From NCBI RefSeq assembly GCF_000230675.1, contig NZ_AGIK01000001.1, forward strand, positions 1-64,000: DNA of 64,000 nucleotides, in the 5' to 3' direction. Origin of the DNA: Synechococcus sp. WH 8016. Its GTDB lineage: Bacteria > Cyanobacteriota > Cyanobacteriia > PCC-6307 > Cyanobiaceae. Positions 27,680-36,160 of the stretch are shown piece by piece (within the stretch, counting starts at the first letter, position 1; every line of letters begins with the position of its first letter). The position numbers and the translations under genes are program-made. The notes under the pieces are model-generated. The model worked only from the letters and a program-made list of their open reading frames with translations, ran no database searches and was not told where the DNA came from.

Positions 27680-27865
27680 ATGGATTCGATTGATCTCGAA
27701 GTGGTGAATGTTCTGGTTTTCCAGCAGCTTCTGGAGTCTGTCGAGAGCGAATCCTGGGCGGAGGCCACCATGGCCCTGTACAAGCTGTACGACATTGAGG
27801 CTGGTCAAACATTCTCTGATTTAGACGAGGAGGAGGAAGAAGAGCTCCTCCCAATGGCGGCCTGA
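27680..27865 (+). CDS. Small acidic protein of unknown function
   Basis: 61 residues from ATG 27680 (MDSIDLEVVNVLVFQQLLE). Helical, ending in a run of Glu (DEEEEEEL). It ends 5 bases before the convergent stop of the transporter gene. The longer frame from 27638 adds residues without coding character. Confidence 0.6.
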   Translation: MDSIDLEVVNVLVFQQLLESVESESWAEATMALYKLYDIEAGQTFSDLDEEEEEELLPMAA

Positions 27866-27870
27866 ATCGT

Positions 27871-29184
27871 TCAGCACTGTTGGGGCTGAGCCTGTTTCAG
27901 TAAGGGTTTGAACGCTGTCTCCCTTGTGAAGAAGGCAGCCGTCACAAAGGTGCAAAGACCACTGAGTGCCACCCAGATCGCTAAGTAGACGGGATTTCCG
28001 CTCGCCCTCGCAATCAGTACAGCCGCAATCAGCGGGGTGGTTCCACCAAACCAGCCTTCCGCAAGGTTGTAGGCCAAGGCTGTCCCCGTGCATCGCACTT
28101 CCGCGGGCATCAGCTCCACGTTGGCTGGGCCCTTGCCACCATCCACCACTGCAAGCGCCAGTGTGAATCCCAGTTCTCCACGAACGATCGATTGTGGGTC
28201 TTGGCTGTGAATCAGTTGGAGGAATGGAAGTGCCCCAATGCAGAGCAGGGCTGCCCCACCCATCAACATCGGTCTTCTGCCGATCCTGTCTGAGAGCCAG
28301 GCTGTGATCGGGTACAGCAGCAGCAAAACAGCCATCACATCCGTATTCAGGCTGAGAGCCACGCTGTCTGCGATCCCGTCCACGTCTTCGACGTAGGTCA
28401 CTAAATAGACATAGACCGCATAGAAGCCAACGCTGCTGGCAATGTTCAGCGCCAACACCCTGAAGAATGCCGTTCGGTGGGCACCCAGGGTTGAGGAGAG
28501 TGGGGTTTTTGTTTTATTGGATGTGTTGTCTTCTCCGACGCCTTGGCGAATAATCACCCCCGTTAGGGCCACGACGGAGCCCATAGCAAAGGCCACGCGC
28601 CACCCCCAATCCCCCAGTTGCGTTTGTGTGAGGGTTCTCGTGAGGAGATCTCCAAAGGCTGAACCCATCAGCATCCCCAACACGGAACCCCAGAGTCCCC
28701 AGATGCAAAAGAAGCCCCGTTGTCGATCTGGAGCAGATTCGGCGAGGAAAATGATCGAGGTTGTGTATTCCCCCCCGGCTGAAATTCCCTGGAGGAGTCG
28801 TAGAAGCACCACGGCAATCGGCGCTGCAATTCCGATCTGGGCATGGGTGGGTAAAAAGGCCATCCCTACGGTTGGGATCGCCATGGCGATCACCGACAGG
28901 GTTAGGGCGCGGCGACGTCCTACCAAATCGCCGATGCGGCCATAGACAATTCCTCCAAGGGGGCGGACGATGAACCCGGCGGCAAACGCTCCGAAGGCAC
29001 CAATCAGGGACGCCGTTGGGTTAGCTGAGGGAAAAAATTGTTGGCCAATCACCGTGGCGAAGTAGCCATAGAGGGCAAAGTCGTACCACTCCATCACGTT
29101 GCCGATCAGACCGGCGATTAAGACCCTTGCTCTGGATGGCGGTTTCGAACCATTCCCTTGTTCTTCCAGCATCAACACAGCCAT
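27871..29184 (-). CDS. MFS transporter of the metabolite:H+ symporter (MHS) type
   Basis: 437 residues from ATG 29184 (29226 also possible). Twelve predicted TM helices. MHS signatures are NVMEWYDFALYG, FIVRPLGG, GRIGDLVGRRRAL between TM2 and TM3, and LLRLLQGISAGGEY. Relatives carry proline/betaine, alpha-ketoglutarate, citrate or shikimate with protons. The substrate cannot be told from sequence. The divergent start of the next gene is 76 bases away. Confidence 0.88.
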   Translation of the reverse strand: MAVLMLEEQGNGSKPPSRARVLIAGLIGNVMEWYDFALYGYFATVIGQQFFPSANPTASLIGAFGAFAAGFIVRPLGGIVYGRIGDLVGRRRALTLSVIAMAIPTVGMAFLPTHAQIGIAAPIAVVLLRLLQGISAGGEYTTSIIFLAESAPDRQRGFFCIWGLWGSVLGMLMGSAFGDLLTRTLTQTQLGDWGWRVAFAMGSVVALTGVIIRQGVGEDNTSNKTKTPLSSTLGAHRTAFFRVLALNIASSVGFYAVYVYLVTYVEDVDGIADSVALSLNTDVMAVLLLLYPITAWLSDRIGRRPMLMGGAALLCIGALPFLQLIHSQDPQSIVRGELGFTLALAVVDGGKGPANVELMPAEVRCTGTALAYNLAEGWFGGTTPLIAAVLIARASGNPVYLAIWVALSGLCTFVTAAFFTRETAFKPLLKQAQPQQC

Positions 29185-29259
29185 CCCGAATCTCCAGATT
29201 GGACGACCGGGCACGTTTGAACTCACTTTGCTAAAGAGAGTTCAAACTCCCTCACGCTG

Positions 29260-29547
29260 ATGTGTTTACTGGCTGCTTTGGGCCTATTCGTTCCAAGGTT
29301 GATTCTGATTCTTCTCTGGTTTGTGAATGCGCCCTTTGTGCTCGGACCCTTCAGCGGCTTACCTCTTCCAGATTTTGTTGCACCCTTGATTGGCTTGGTG
29401 ATATTGCCAACCACCACCTTGGGGTACTGCTGGGCGAGTGCGTCCTATGGCGGAATTAGTTCGTTTAGTGGACTCCTCATTGTTGGTATTGGTTTGTTGA
29501 TTGATTTTGGTTTGATCGGTGGCGGGAGAGGGATTGCCCGCCGTTAA
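29260..29547 (+). CDS. Small membrane protein of unknown function
   Basis: 95 residues with three hydrophobic stretches (RLILILLWFVNAPFVLG, VAPLIGLVILP, SGLLIVGIGLLIDFGLIGGG). Basic C-terminus. ATG 29260. No family recognised, though its form is common in cyanobacteria. Confidence 0.65.
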   Translation: MCLLAALGLFVPRLILILLWFVNAPFVLGPFSGLPLPDFVAPLIGLVILPTTTLGYCWASASYGGISSFSGLLIVGIGLLIDFGLIGGGRGIARR

Positions 29548-29566
29548 TCAAGCTCCTGAAAGCGGA

Positions 29567-29746
29567 TTAGGGAGAGCCCAGCCCTTCAATGCATAGGGTG
29601 CTGGCTTTTGGTTGCCATGCCTTGATCAATCTGGCGTTGGCTTCGCACTGATCTCTTGAGGCTTGTGGAACTTTTTCTAGGGCCGCAGTGGTGCGATGAG
29701 CTCCATAGGTGGCCCAAGTGATGATCAGCCAAGTGATGGGTTCCAT
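29567..29746 (-). CDS. Small protein of unknown function
   Basis: 59 residues from ATG 29746. It starts MEPITWLIITWATYGAH, a hydrophobic segment that could be a signal or anchor, then a charged helix (ALEKVPQASRDQCEANAR) and a C-terminal LCIEGLGSP. Two Cys. Its coding character is better than the overlapping 69-codon frame on the same strand. Convergent with the gene at 29260. Confidence 0.5.
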   Translation of the reverse strand: MEPITWLIITWATYGAHRTTAALEKVPQASRDQCEANARLIKAWQPKASTLCIEGLGSP

Positions 29747-29821
29747 GAGGCGTTAAGTGAATTCTCCTTCCAGCTTGTCGTCTCGTGCTGCCCAATTGTG
29801 GACGTCTTCTTGGCTTTTGGT

Positions 29822-29989
29822 TTACACAAGGATGTCGTCTTCAATCAGCCAGCCTTTGAGGATCAGTTCTGCTTTTTTGGGTTTGACGTCTGCGGCTGGT
29901 ACATCAACCATCAAAAACACACCATTGCGGTTGCAATAAAGCCGTCTGAGTCCAATCACGTGGGCGGCTCCTGCTTGTGCTCTTCCCAT
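29822..29989 (-). CDS. Small protein of unknown function
   Basis: 55 residues from ATG 29989. Begins MGRAQAGAAHVIG and ends LKGWLIEDDILV. One Cys. The open frame extends 18 codons upstream without a start. Alternating beta/alpha composition and regular codon use argue for a real gene. Function unknown. Confidence 0.5.
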   Translation of the reverse strand: MGRAQAGAAHVIGLRRLYCNRNGVFLMVDVPAADVKPKKAELILKGWLIEDDILV

Positions 29990-30052
29990 CTTGTTGAGGG
30001 TTGCCTGAATCTTTAGTAGCGGCTGAGACCAAGCACGAATCGTTCGAATGAA

Positions 30053-30760
30053 TCAGCTGTCGCTGATGTCATGCAATCTGTCAATTAAGAGGTCAACATC
30101 GGTTGCATTCCCACCATCTTCAGCCCAGGCTTCGGGTTGAATTCTGTCTTGAATTTGTTGATTCAATCGTGTGGCGTTGCGCAGATTGAGCAGGGTTTGG
30201 TTGCTCGCTGTTTGGGTTGTGGTTGCACGTGTTTCGGTTGCCTGTGATGAGGATGCCTGTGTTGAGGATGCCTGTGTTGAGGTTGCCTGTGTTGAGCTTG
30301 CCGGCTTCTCTCCGACCAAGTGGCAAGCGACGCGCCGTGTGCTTCCGAGTTGGCGATGCTCCCACAGATACACCGCTTGCCAGGTGCCCAAGAGCAAGCG
30401 ACCGTTTTGAACGCTAAGTGTCATGGTCTGACTGGTGAGGGCCGTTCGGATGTGAGCAGGCATGTCGTCGTCTCCTTCGTCGTCATGGAGATAACGCCGC
30501 CGTTGGCCTTGGGCGTCTGCTGGTCCTTTGCCGTCCTGTGGCACAACGGCCTCCATCCATGCGGCTAAATCCTTGAGCACGCGTGGATCGGCGTTTTCGT
30601 TGATCGTGAGGCTGCAGCTGGTGTGCAGACAGGTGAGGTGCAAAACCCCTTGCTCGATGTCCTTGCTTCCGAGCCAGGATTCAATGCGCTCGTTCAGTCG
30701 CGTGAACCCTTTCCCTTTGGTTGGGATCTCGAGTTGCGTCAAGGACTGGGCAAAGGCCAT
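30053..30760 (-). CDS. YjbQ-family (UPF0047, secondary thiamine-phosphate synthase-like) protein with repeat tail
   Basis: 235 residues. Residues 1-148 form the compact YjbQ domain: CLHTSCSLTINENADP with conserved His, Asn and Asp, then YLHDDEGDDDMPAHI and a C-terminal GTWQ-VYLWEHR strand set. Some members have weak thiamine-phosphate synthase activity; the true role is unsettled. From about 150 there is an extra Ser/Thr/Gln-rich tail made of five-residue STQA(S/T) repeats, then an acidic end. The tail is not part of the family. Confidence 0.85.
   Translation of the reverse strand: MAFAQSLTQLEIPTKGKGFTRLNERIESWLGSKDIEQGVLHLTCLHTSCSLTINENADPRVLKDLAAWMEAVVPQDGKGPADAQGQRRRYLHDDEGDDDMPAHIRTALTSQTMTLSVQNGRLLLGTWQAVYLWEHRQLGSTRRVACHLVGEKPASSTQATSTQASSTQASSSQATETRATTTQTASNQTLLNLRNATRLNQQIQDRIQPEAWAEDGGNATDVDLLIDRLHDISDS
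30237..30296 (-). repeat. 15-bp tandem repeat in the YjbQ-family gene
   Basis: Four 15-base units, nearly identical (two exact copies at 30252-30281), encode the STQA(S/T) repeat in the C-terminal tail. Unit gains or losses preserve the frame, so the locus may vary between strains. Confidence 0.9.
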
Positions 30761-30781
30761 CGAGACTTGGTCCAGGGATAT

Positions 30782-31540
30782 CTACGGTTTAGCGGTGTTG
30801 ATTGTTTCTGGGCTTGCCGTGTGGGCTTCTAGTCCGAAAGGCTCGCCAGGCACTGGGATGACAACGCGTGGATCAGGCTGCTCTTTGATCGTCGCCCCTT
30901 GCAGGAGGGTGCTGATCAGTCCGCTGAAGGTCACGTCTCCACCCGTTGTACTGGCCAGCACCGTGCGGGGAGTGAAGCGTTGAATCAAGTCTGGAAGCAC
31001 GCTGGCACCGGTAATGAAGTTACCGGCGAGTGGTAAGCCGAGGTCGATCACCGGCGTAATCACGGTATCGACAGGCCGGGAGGCCAGTTTGGGATCGAGC
31101 ACGCCGTGGGGCTCGAGATACAACGACCCATCGGACCAATCAAGGAGGTAACCGTTTTCCACATTGGGCACCGCCGCGCCTGCTGTGGCCTCGATGCTGA
31201 GCCCCTTGATGGTGCAGGTTTCACCCGGTTTGAGGGTTTCAATCTGTTCAAAACCCAAACGGTTCACCACGTTTGCGGCAGCTGCAGAGCCCACCACAGG
31301 CAGGTCGCGCGGCAGCAGTTTCAGGCTTGGTTGGTGGCAATGATCAGCGAGTCCTTGGGTCAGCAGAAGCAGGTCAAGATTCTCCGGAACAGGCCAGGGG
31401 TGGGGCAGTTCGCCGCGCAACATCCAGGCTCCAGGTGGGAACACCAAGGGGCCACTGAGCCAGGGGTCGACGAGGACACGAAGATCAGCGATTTCCAAAA
31501 GCCAGCCATTGGCTCCGAAATACGTGGCTTGAGACCTCAT
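30782..31540 (-). CDS. Metallo-beta-lactamase-fold protein with altered metal motif
   Basis: 252 residues, UPF0173-like layout: TYFGANGWLLEI and VDPWLSG at the start, GGDVTFSG near residue 205. The usual T-H-x-H-x-D-H is replaced by LLLTQGLADHCHQ: the first two His are Gln and Leu, while Asp-His remains. A changed or lost metal site is likely. The stop of the small upstream gene overlaps the start. Confidence 0.75.
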   Translation of the reverse strand: MRSQATYFGANGWLLEIADLRVLVDPWLSGPLVFPPGAWMLRGELPHPWPVPENLDLLLLTQGLADHCHQPSLKLLPRDLPVVGSAAAANVVNRLGFEQIETLKPGETCTIKGLSIEATAGAAVPNVENGYLLDWSDGSLYLEPHGVLDPKLASRPVDTVITPVIDLGLPLAGNFITGASVLPDLIQRFTPRTVLASTTGGDVTFSGLISTLLQGATIKEQPDPRVVIPVPGEPFGLEAHTASPETINTAKP

Positions 31541-31665
31541 GACTGCTCCGTGGGTGGGGTCTGCAGCGATTCATCGAGGCCAAGATCGATCTCGCCGATC
31601 CAAGCCACCATGGCCAAAAGGGCCAAAACGGAGCCGATTAGGGGAACCAAGCGGCGGGCTTTCAT
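31537..31665 (-). CDS. Small single-TM protein
   Basis: 42 residues from ATG 31665: MKARRLVPLIGSVLALLAMVA with a basic start and one helix, then an acidic tail. Its TGA overlaps the ATG of the metallo-beta-lactamase-like gene (ATGA), supporting expression. A longer frame to 31740 lacks coding character. Confidence 0.55.
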   Translation of the reverse strand: MKARRLVPLIGSVLALLAMVAWIGEIDLGLDESLQTPPTEQS

Positions 31666-31717
31666 GAACGTTTTATCAGTGGCTGAACCGTAGAAGGGCG
31701 TTGGCTTGCTCCGTGAG

Positions 31718-32590
31718 TTAGGCGAGAACGGCGAGGGCAACTCCGCTCACCGCCAGGAGTGATGCACACACGCCAGCTGCTCGTGGATGGTCGCCTTCCG
31801 GTGCTGCAACCAATAAAGCCATCACGGGGGCCGTGCTGAGAACCGTGATGCCGATACCGAGGGGTAATTGCTTCAACACCACCTGCTGCAACACAATCCC
31901 AAAATTGGTGCCGAGCAGGGTGGCCAACAGCACTCTTGGCCAGCGCCTGTGGTTTGGGCGGGGCTTCGGGAACAGGGTGCGGATCCGCAGCCATGGCAGC
32001 AGGAGCAACAACCCTCCCAACAGGCGAGTGGCTGCGCTTTGCCATGCCGTGAGATCCGTGCTGATCAAAACGCTGCGGGAGACGGCTGCTCCGCTCACTC
32101 CACACAACACGGCGAGTAGCGCCAAGACAATCCCTTGCCACTGCACGCTCCGACTGCGATCGCGATCGCGCGTGCTGTCTGGTGGACTTTGACGCGCCAC
32201 AAGCAAAACCGATAGGGACACCATGGCGGCGCCTACCCACGCTTGCCCTTGAATGCTTTCGCCCATCACGACGAGTCCGCCGAGGGCTGCGAGCAACGGT
32301 GCCAGAGCCTCAAGCGTGAGGGTGCGTCTTGTGCCAAGACGACGAAGGGCGGCCAGATAAAAGCTGTCTCCTAAGGAGATGCCGAGCCCACCGCTGATCA
32401 ACAGCCAGAGCAGGGCTTGGCTCTCATCTGCCCATGGCAGGAACAAGAGCACCGGCAGCAACAGGGCACAGGCGATCGCGTTTTTCAGCCCGTTCAGTTC
32501 AAGAGCCGTCAGTGAGGTGGAGAGGCCACGCCAAAGGCTGCTTGCAAAGGTCCAAGCCAGCGCTGCGACCAACCCCGCGATAACGCCCAT
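31718..32590 (-). CDS. EamA/DMT-family transporter
   Basis: 290 residues, ten predicted TM helices in two EamA halves (1-135 and 150-290). Signatures are LELNGLKNAIACALLLP, GDSFYLAALRRLGTRRT, and GIGITVLSTAPVMALL. Drug/metabolite exporter type; the substrate is unknown. It begins 8 bases from the end of the ferredoxin-like gene, so it may be in one unit with it. Confidence 0.88.
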   Translation of the reverse strand: MGVIAGLVAALAWTFASSLWRGLSTSLTALELNGLKNAIACALLLPVLLFLPWADESQALLWLLISGGLGISLGDSFYLAALRRLGTRRTLTLEALAPLLAALGGLVVMGESIQGQAWVGAAMVSLSVLLVARQSPPDSTRDRDRSRSVQWQGIVLALLAVLCGVSGAAVSRSVLISTDLTAWQSAATRLLGGLLLLLPWLRIRTLFPKPRPNHRRWPRVLLATLLGTNFGIVLQQVVLKQLPLGIGITVLSTAPVMALLVAAPEGDHPRAAGVCASLLAVSGVALAVLA

Positions 32591-32597
32591 GTTTCAA

Positions 32598-32903
32598 CTA
32601 CCAATAGGGGTCTGTGGCGAATTCCACGCGAAGGGATCCGGAGCTTGAAGCCGGCACCGTGCTGATACAGGCACGCACCGTCTGACCATTCACTTCAATT
32701 TCACAGGCTCCACAACTGCCCCCGAGACAACCGGTTGGAATGTGGACGCCTGCCGCTTGCGCCGCCCCGAGCCAGTCATCACCTTTGGAGCACTGACTTT
32801 GGCTCCCGTTTGGCCATTGAATCGTGATGGCGGACTGTTGGTTCTCCATCGTGGATAGGGGCAAAACGGCACCCTTGGGCGGATGCAAAGCACGCTGGTT
32901 CAT
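32598..32903 (-). CDS. Plant-type 2Fe-2S ferredoxin-like protein
   Basis: 101 residues from ATG 32903 (ATG 32849 would give 83). The cluster motif is CLGGSCGACEIEVNG then C in RACIS, giving C-x4-C-x2-C plus one, as in plant-type [2Fe-2S] ferredoxins. The first Cys is followed by Leu and Gly rather than the usual Arg-Ala. Electron carrier. Its position beside cobQ hints at a reductive partner in corrin or other metabolism (inference). Confidence 0.82.
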   Translation of the reverse strand: MNQRALHPPKGAVLPLSTMENQQSAITIQWPNGSQSQCSKGDDWLGAAQAAGVHIPTGCLGGSCGACEIEVNGQTVRACISTVPASSSGSLRVEFATDPYW

Positions 32904-32943
32904 TCTTAATTTCACCCTAACGAGCCCTTGAGGGCAGCAGGCT

Positions 32944-34443
32944 TCAACCGTTTGGACGGTTGCTGAGCAGGGGGGCGAGCTGGATGTGTTGCTCGAAGGC
33001 ATCAGCGAGGCGATCGAGCAGGGCATCTCGCTGACGGCTGTGATGTGGTTGATCCTCACGAAGGGGTGGTAATCCCTTGCGCTCTCTCAGCTGATTCAGC
33101 CACCGTCGGCGCCAAGGGCCACTCTCAAACACTCCATGCAGATAGGTGCCTGCCACAAGACCTCCTTGCTCGCCGATGGGATTGACCCAGCCAAGCTCTG
33201 CATCAAGGCAGAGCGTTTGGCAGGTTTCAGTCGCAGTGGTGCGGCCATGGTGCAGTTCAAATCCTTCGAGCTTGAGAGTGCTGCCTCCATTGGGCCAGCG
33301 GGCCACACTGCTGCGCTGCTTGAGGGCTTTGTCGGCGGAAAACAGCGTATGAAGCGGCAGGAGTCCTAGGCCTTGATGGTTGTTGGTTTGGGATGAGCCG
33401 CCTCCTTCAAGACCTTCCGGATCGCCCAATGTTTCGCCCAACATTTGCATCCCGCCGCAGATGCCAAAGACGTGTCCACCGTTGAAGGCGTAGGCGCAAA
33501 GAGCGTCCCCCAGGCCGCTGTGATGGATGGCGGCAAGATCGCGGAGGGTTTGTTTGCTGCCTGGGATCACAACGGCATCGGGTTTGCCAAGGTCTTCGCC
33601 CGGGGCGACCCAGCGCAGTTTCACGGATGGTTCGGTTTCGAGGGGATCGAGATCCGAGAAGTTGCTGAGGGAAGGCAGTTTGAGCACAGCAATCTCGAGG
33701 TCCGTGGGTCCTCGGGTGGGTTTTCGCTCAAGTAAGTCGAGGGAGTCTTCCGGTGGGAAGACATCGTTGAGCCATGGCATGACGCCAAGCACCGGCACTC
33801 CGGTGTGGTCTTCGAGCCAGGTTCTTCCTTCATCAAAAAGTTCTCGGCGCCCGCGAAAGCGGTTGATCAAGATCCCTTTCACCAGAGGGCGTTCCACAGG
33901 CCGAAGCAAGGCGAGGGTGCCAACGATTTGGGCAAACACGCCTCCCCGTTCGATGTCGGCAACGAGCAAGCAGTTGGCTCGCAGATATTGCGCCAGCCTC
34001 AGGTTGGTGAGGTCGCGTTTTTGCAGGTTCACCTCCACGGGACTGCCGGCACCTTCCAGCACCAACCGTCCATCGGGCCATTGCTGTTGCAGCTCGGCTA
34101 ATCCGCTGCGAATCGCTTTCCAGCCTGGGCGAAACCAATCGCGGTAATAGTGTTCCGCTCTGGCGGTGCCGACGCTGTGGCCGGAGTGGATCACTTCGCT
34201 CGTGCTGTCGCCTTTCGGCTTGAGCAGCACTGGGTTCATGGCGCAGCAGGGTTCGAGTTTTGCGGCCCAGGCCTGCATCGCTTGGGAATAGGCCATTTCG
34301 CCTCCGGACGCATCCACCCAGGCGTTGTTGCTCATGTTTTGCCCTTTGAAGGGCAAGGGTTGCTCTCCATGTCGTTTCAGCACCCGGCAGAGAGCGGCTG
34401 TCATCAGGGTTTTGCCGGCACCACTCGAGGTGCCAAGCACCAT
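32944..34443 (-). CDS. cobQ: Cobyric acid synthase CobQ
   Basis: 499 residues from ATG 34443. It amidates four side chains of adenosylcobyrinic acid a,c-diamide using glutamine and ATP, a late step in B12 synthesis. P-loop GTSSGAGKT is at the start, then [13 protein letters not shown]. The C-terminal glutaminase domain has [12 protein letters not shown] (Cys nucleophile) and YLHGVFE with the His. A TTG start at 34467 is possible, but ATG 34443 shares its A with the stop of a short leader ORF preceded by a strong RBS. Confidence 0.93.
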   Translation of the reverse strand: MVLGTSSGAGKTLMTAALCRVLKRHGEQPLPFKGQNMSNNAWVDASGGEMAYSQAMQAWAAKLEPCCAMNPVLLKPKGDSTSEVIHSGHSVGTARAEHYYRDWFRPGWKAIRSGLAELQQQWPDGRLVLEGAGSPVEVNLQKRDLTNLRLAQYLRANCLLVADIERGGVFAQIVGTLALLRPVERPLVKGILINRFRGRRELFDEGRTWLEDHTGVPVLGVMPWLNDVFPPEDSLDLLERKPTRGPTDLEIAVLKLPSLSNFSDLDPLETEPSVKLRWVAPGEDLGKPDAVVIPGSKQTLRDLAAIHHSGLGDALCAYAFNGGHVFGICGGMQMLGETLGDPEGLEGGGSSQTNNHQGLGLLPLHTLFSADKALKQRSSVARWPNGGSTLKLEGFELHHGRTTATETCQTLCLDAELGWVNPIGEQGGLVAGTYLHGVFESGPWRRRWLNQLRERKGLPPLREDQPHHSRQRDALLDRLADAFEQHIQLAPLLSNRPNG

Positions 34444-34487
34444 CAGGGGGCGCTGCAAGGGAGCCAAGGAAACAACGGAGCCATCAT
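34443..34487 (-). CDS. 14-residue leader ORF overlapping the cobQ start
   Basis: ATG 34487 encodes [14 protein letters not shown] and stops with TGA, whose A is the first base of the cobQ ATG (TGATG). AAGGAG lies 4 bases upstream of the first ATG and 7 of the second, and is the only good RBS near cobQ. Ribosomes finishing it could restart on cobQ. Confidence 0.45.
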   Translation of the reverse strand: MMAPLFPWLPCSAP

Positions 34488-34530
34488 TCTCTCCTTGGAG
34501 TGGTCCAAGGAAGGGTTAGCCCCCAGGAGA

Positions 34531-35409
34531 TCATTCCTGTCGTGGAATGGGTTGCTCTTCTTGGGGCATCGAGCTCTGTTTCTCGAGAACGTCTTCACCG
34601 CCACCATTAACAGGCTCTAACCAGGAGCCAAACAGATGGCGCAAAATATCAATTAACTCCTGACTGGAACGGGTGAGTTGATCGGCATCCTTGAGCGACT
34701 CAACAACCAAAGGTTGGGTTTCTTGAATGAAGGATCGCGTGTCTTGCTCCACAGCCTCGGTCGATTGGCTTACGGCGTGAACATCTTTGGCCACGCTGGC
34801 GATCGATTCCCGCACCACGGGGGCCGCGGCTGTGACTTCCTTTTGCAACGACTCCGCAAGACGACGGGTGGAATGAAAGGCTGTGCTGATGCTCCCGTTT
34901 TCTGCTGTTAAGGCGGTGGTATTACGCAGCGTGAGATTCAGTAGTTGTTGAGAGCTGGCCAGCTCTTTGAGCAGGGCATCGATATTGATCGGTTCGTCGT
35001 AGCCGATTGTGCGGCCTTGTATCTCCTGGGCTTGTTCCCGTGGTCTGGGATCGGCAGTGATCACGAGATAGGGCTCGCCGATCAACCCCTCTTTGGCGAG
35101 ACTTGCCTTGCTGGAAGGCCCGATCAGATGGGCTTTGTTTTCCTCAATCTTGAGCGTGACCTTCACGTCGCCTTGATCATCGAGATGCATCGTTCCCACT
35201 TGACCCGCCACGATGCCGGCAATGCGGATGTCTTCTCCGTGGTTCAGTCCATTGACGTCGCTGGCTTTGATGTAGATGTCAACAAACCGGGTGCCCCAGC
35301 GCTGCGCTTTGGCAAACCCCACGAGGACAAACACAACCAGCAGAAGGCCTGATCCCAGGAAGAGAAGACGGTCTTTTCGGTGTCCTTGTTGTCTGGGAGA
35401 AAGCGTCAT
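34531..35409 (-). CDS. MlaD/MCE-domain lipid transport protein
   Basis: 292 residues. One N-terminal TM helix (about 14-33) is followed by an MCE domain (about 39-125: VNGLNHGEDIRIAGIVAGQVG and LAKEGLIGEPYLVI), then a long helical tail. The periplasmic domain binds lipid and would form a hexamer in an Mla/TGD-like pathway moving lipids between membranes. It is coupled (ATGA) to the upstream permease-like gene. Confidence 0.85.
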   Translation of the reverse strand: MTLSPRQQGHRKDRLLFLGSGLLLVVFVLVGFAKAQRWGTRFVDIYIKASDVNGLNHGEDIRIAGIVAGQVGTMHLDDQGDVKVTLKIEENKAHLIGPSSKASLAKEGLIGEPYLVITADPRPREQAQEIQGRTIGYDEPINIDALLKELASSQQLLNLTLRNTTALTAENGSISTAFHSTRRLAESLQKEVTAAAPVVRESIASVAKDVHAVSQSTEAVEQDTRSFIQETQPLVVESLKDADQLTRSSQELIDILRHLFGSWLEPVNGGGEDVLEKQSSMPQEEQPIPRQE

Positions 35410-36044
35410 CTGATCAATTCATTCATGGGAAGAATTTTGGTCACTAGGAACCAGATCAGCTTCAGGCCGATCCCCATCATCAAGCCTTCCATGAGCAAGT
35501 TGCTGACGATATAAGTCTTGCGATGGCCCTGACGCAGCGGCCCATCTGCCCTCCACTGACACCAGGCACAGAGTGCTGCAAGGAAGCCAGCTGAACGCAG
35601 GAGTGAGCGCAGCAATTCAACAAAGCTTGTTTTTGCCAACAGCGCGAACAGTTCTATCCCGAGTTCGCTGCGGGGGGTGATCAGGATGCCTGCCAGCAGA
35701 GAGGCGCTGAAAAACATCAGCATCAGCACGATGCCGATCAAGGCCGCTCCCGGAACGGAACGGCGCCAGGCGCGATGACCTGTTGATGCCACACGATCGA
35801 TCCAGCGTGGGAGTAGAAGGGCCATCCCCAGCACACTCACCAGCAGCGGACCCATCAGCTCAAGCACCAGCAAACTGAGCATTTGCAAGCTCAACGGGCT
35901 GGATTCTTTGAGGGTGCCAGTGGAGAGTTGGATCACTCCCACTCCCACGGCGATGCCTGCAATCAGCACAGGACCGGCGCAGCGCTGACCATCGCGCTCT
36001 GCCACCAGCAAAATGGTTTTCAACTGGGACTGTTTGGCAATCAC
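35406..36044 (-). CDS. MlaE-like membrane protein (divergent permease)
   Basis: 212 residues with about five TM segments. Its place directly upstream of the MCE-domain gene with 4-base overlap suggests it is the membrane partner. It is divergent: the usual MlaE E-x-G-T-M motif is not clear. LLRSLLRSAGFLAALCAW and SNLLMEGLMMGIGLKL resemble the C-terminal half of MlaE-type proteins. No ATPase gene is next to it. Confidence 0.55.
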   Translation of the reverse strand: MIAKQSQLKTILLVAERDGQRCAGPVLIAGIAVGVGVIQLSTGTLKESSPLSLQMLSLLVLELMGPLLVSVLGMALLLPRWIDRVASTGHRAWRRSVPGAALIGIVLMLMFFSASLLAGILITPRSELGIELFALLAKTSFVELLRSLLRSAGFLAALCAWCQWRADGPLRQGHRKTYIVSNLLMEGLMMGIGLKLIWFLVTKILPMNELIR

Positions 36045-36160
36045 CCTTGCTGAATCACCGATGAAAAGTGACCCGACGTTATGAGAATGTCCTCCTTTTT
36101 GTCGGCTCGTGAGCTCAAATTTGTGAGCCTTTTATTGGGTTAATTCGAATCGAGACGAGG

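Noticed and set aside
27446-27808. 120-codon ORF antisense to the 61-residue acidic protein
   Set aside because: Its Lys/Glu/Gln-rich sequence is explained by the opposite strand; no start context.
29586-29795. 69-codon minus-strand ORF rich in His and Arg
   Set aside because: Another frame of the same strand (29567-29746) has better codon use and a sensible protein.
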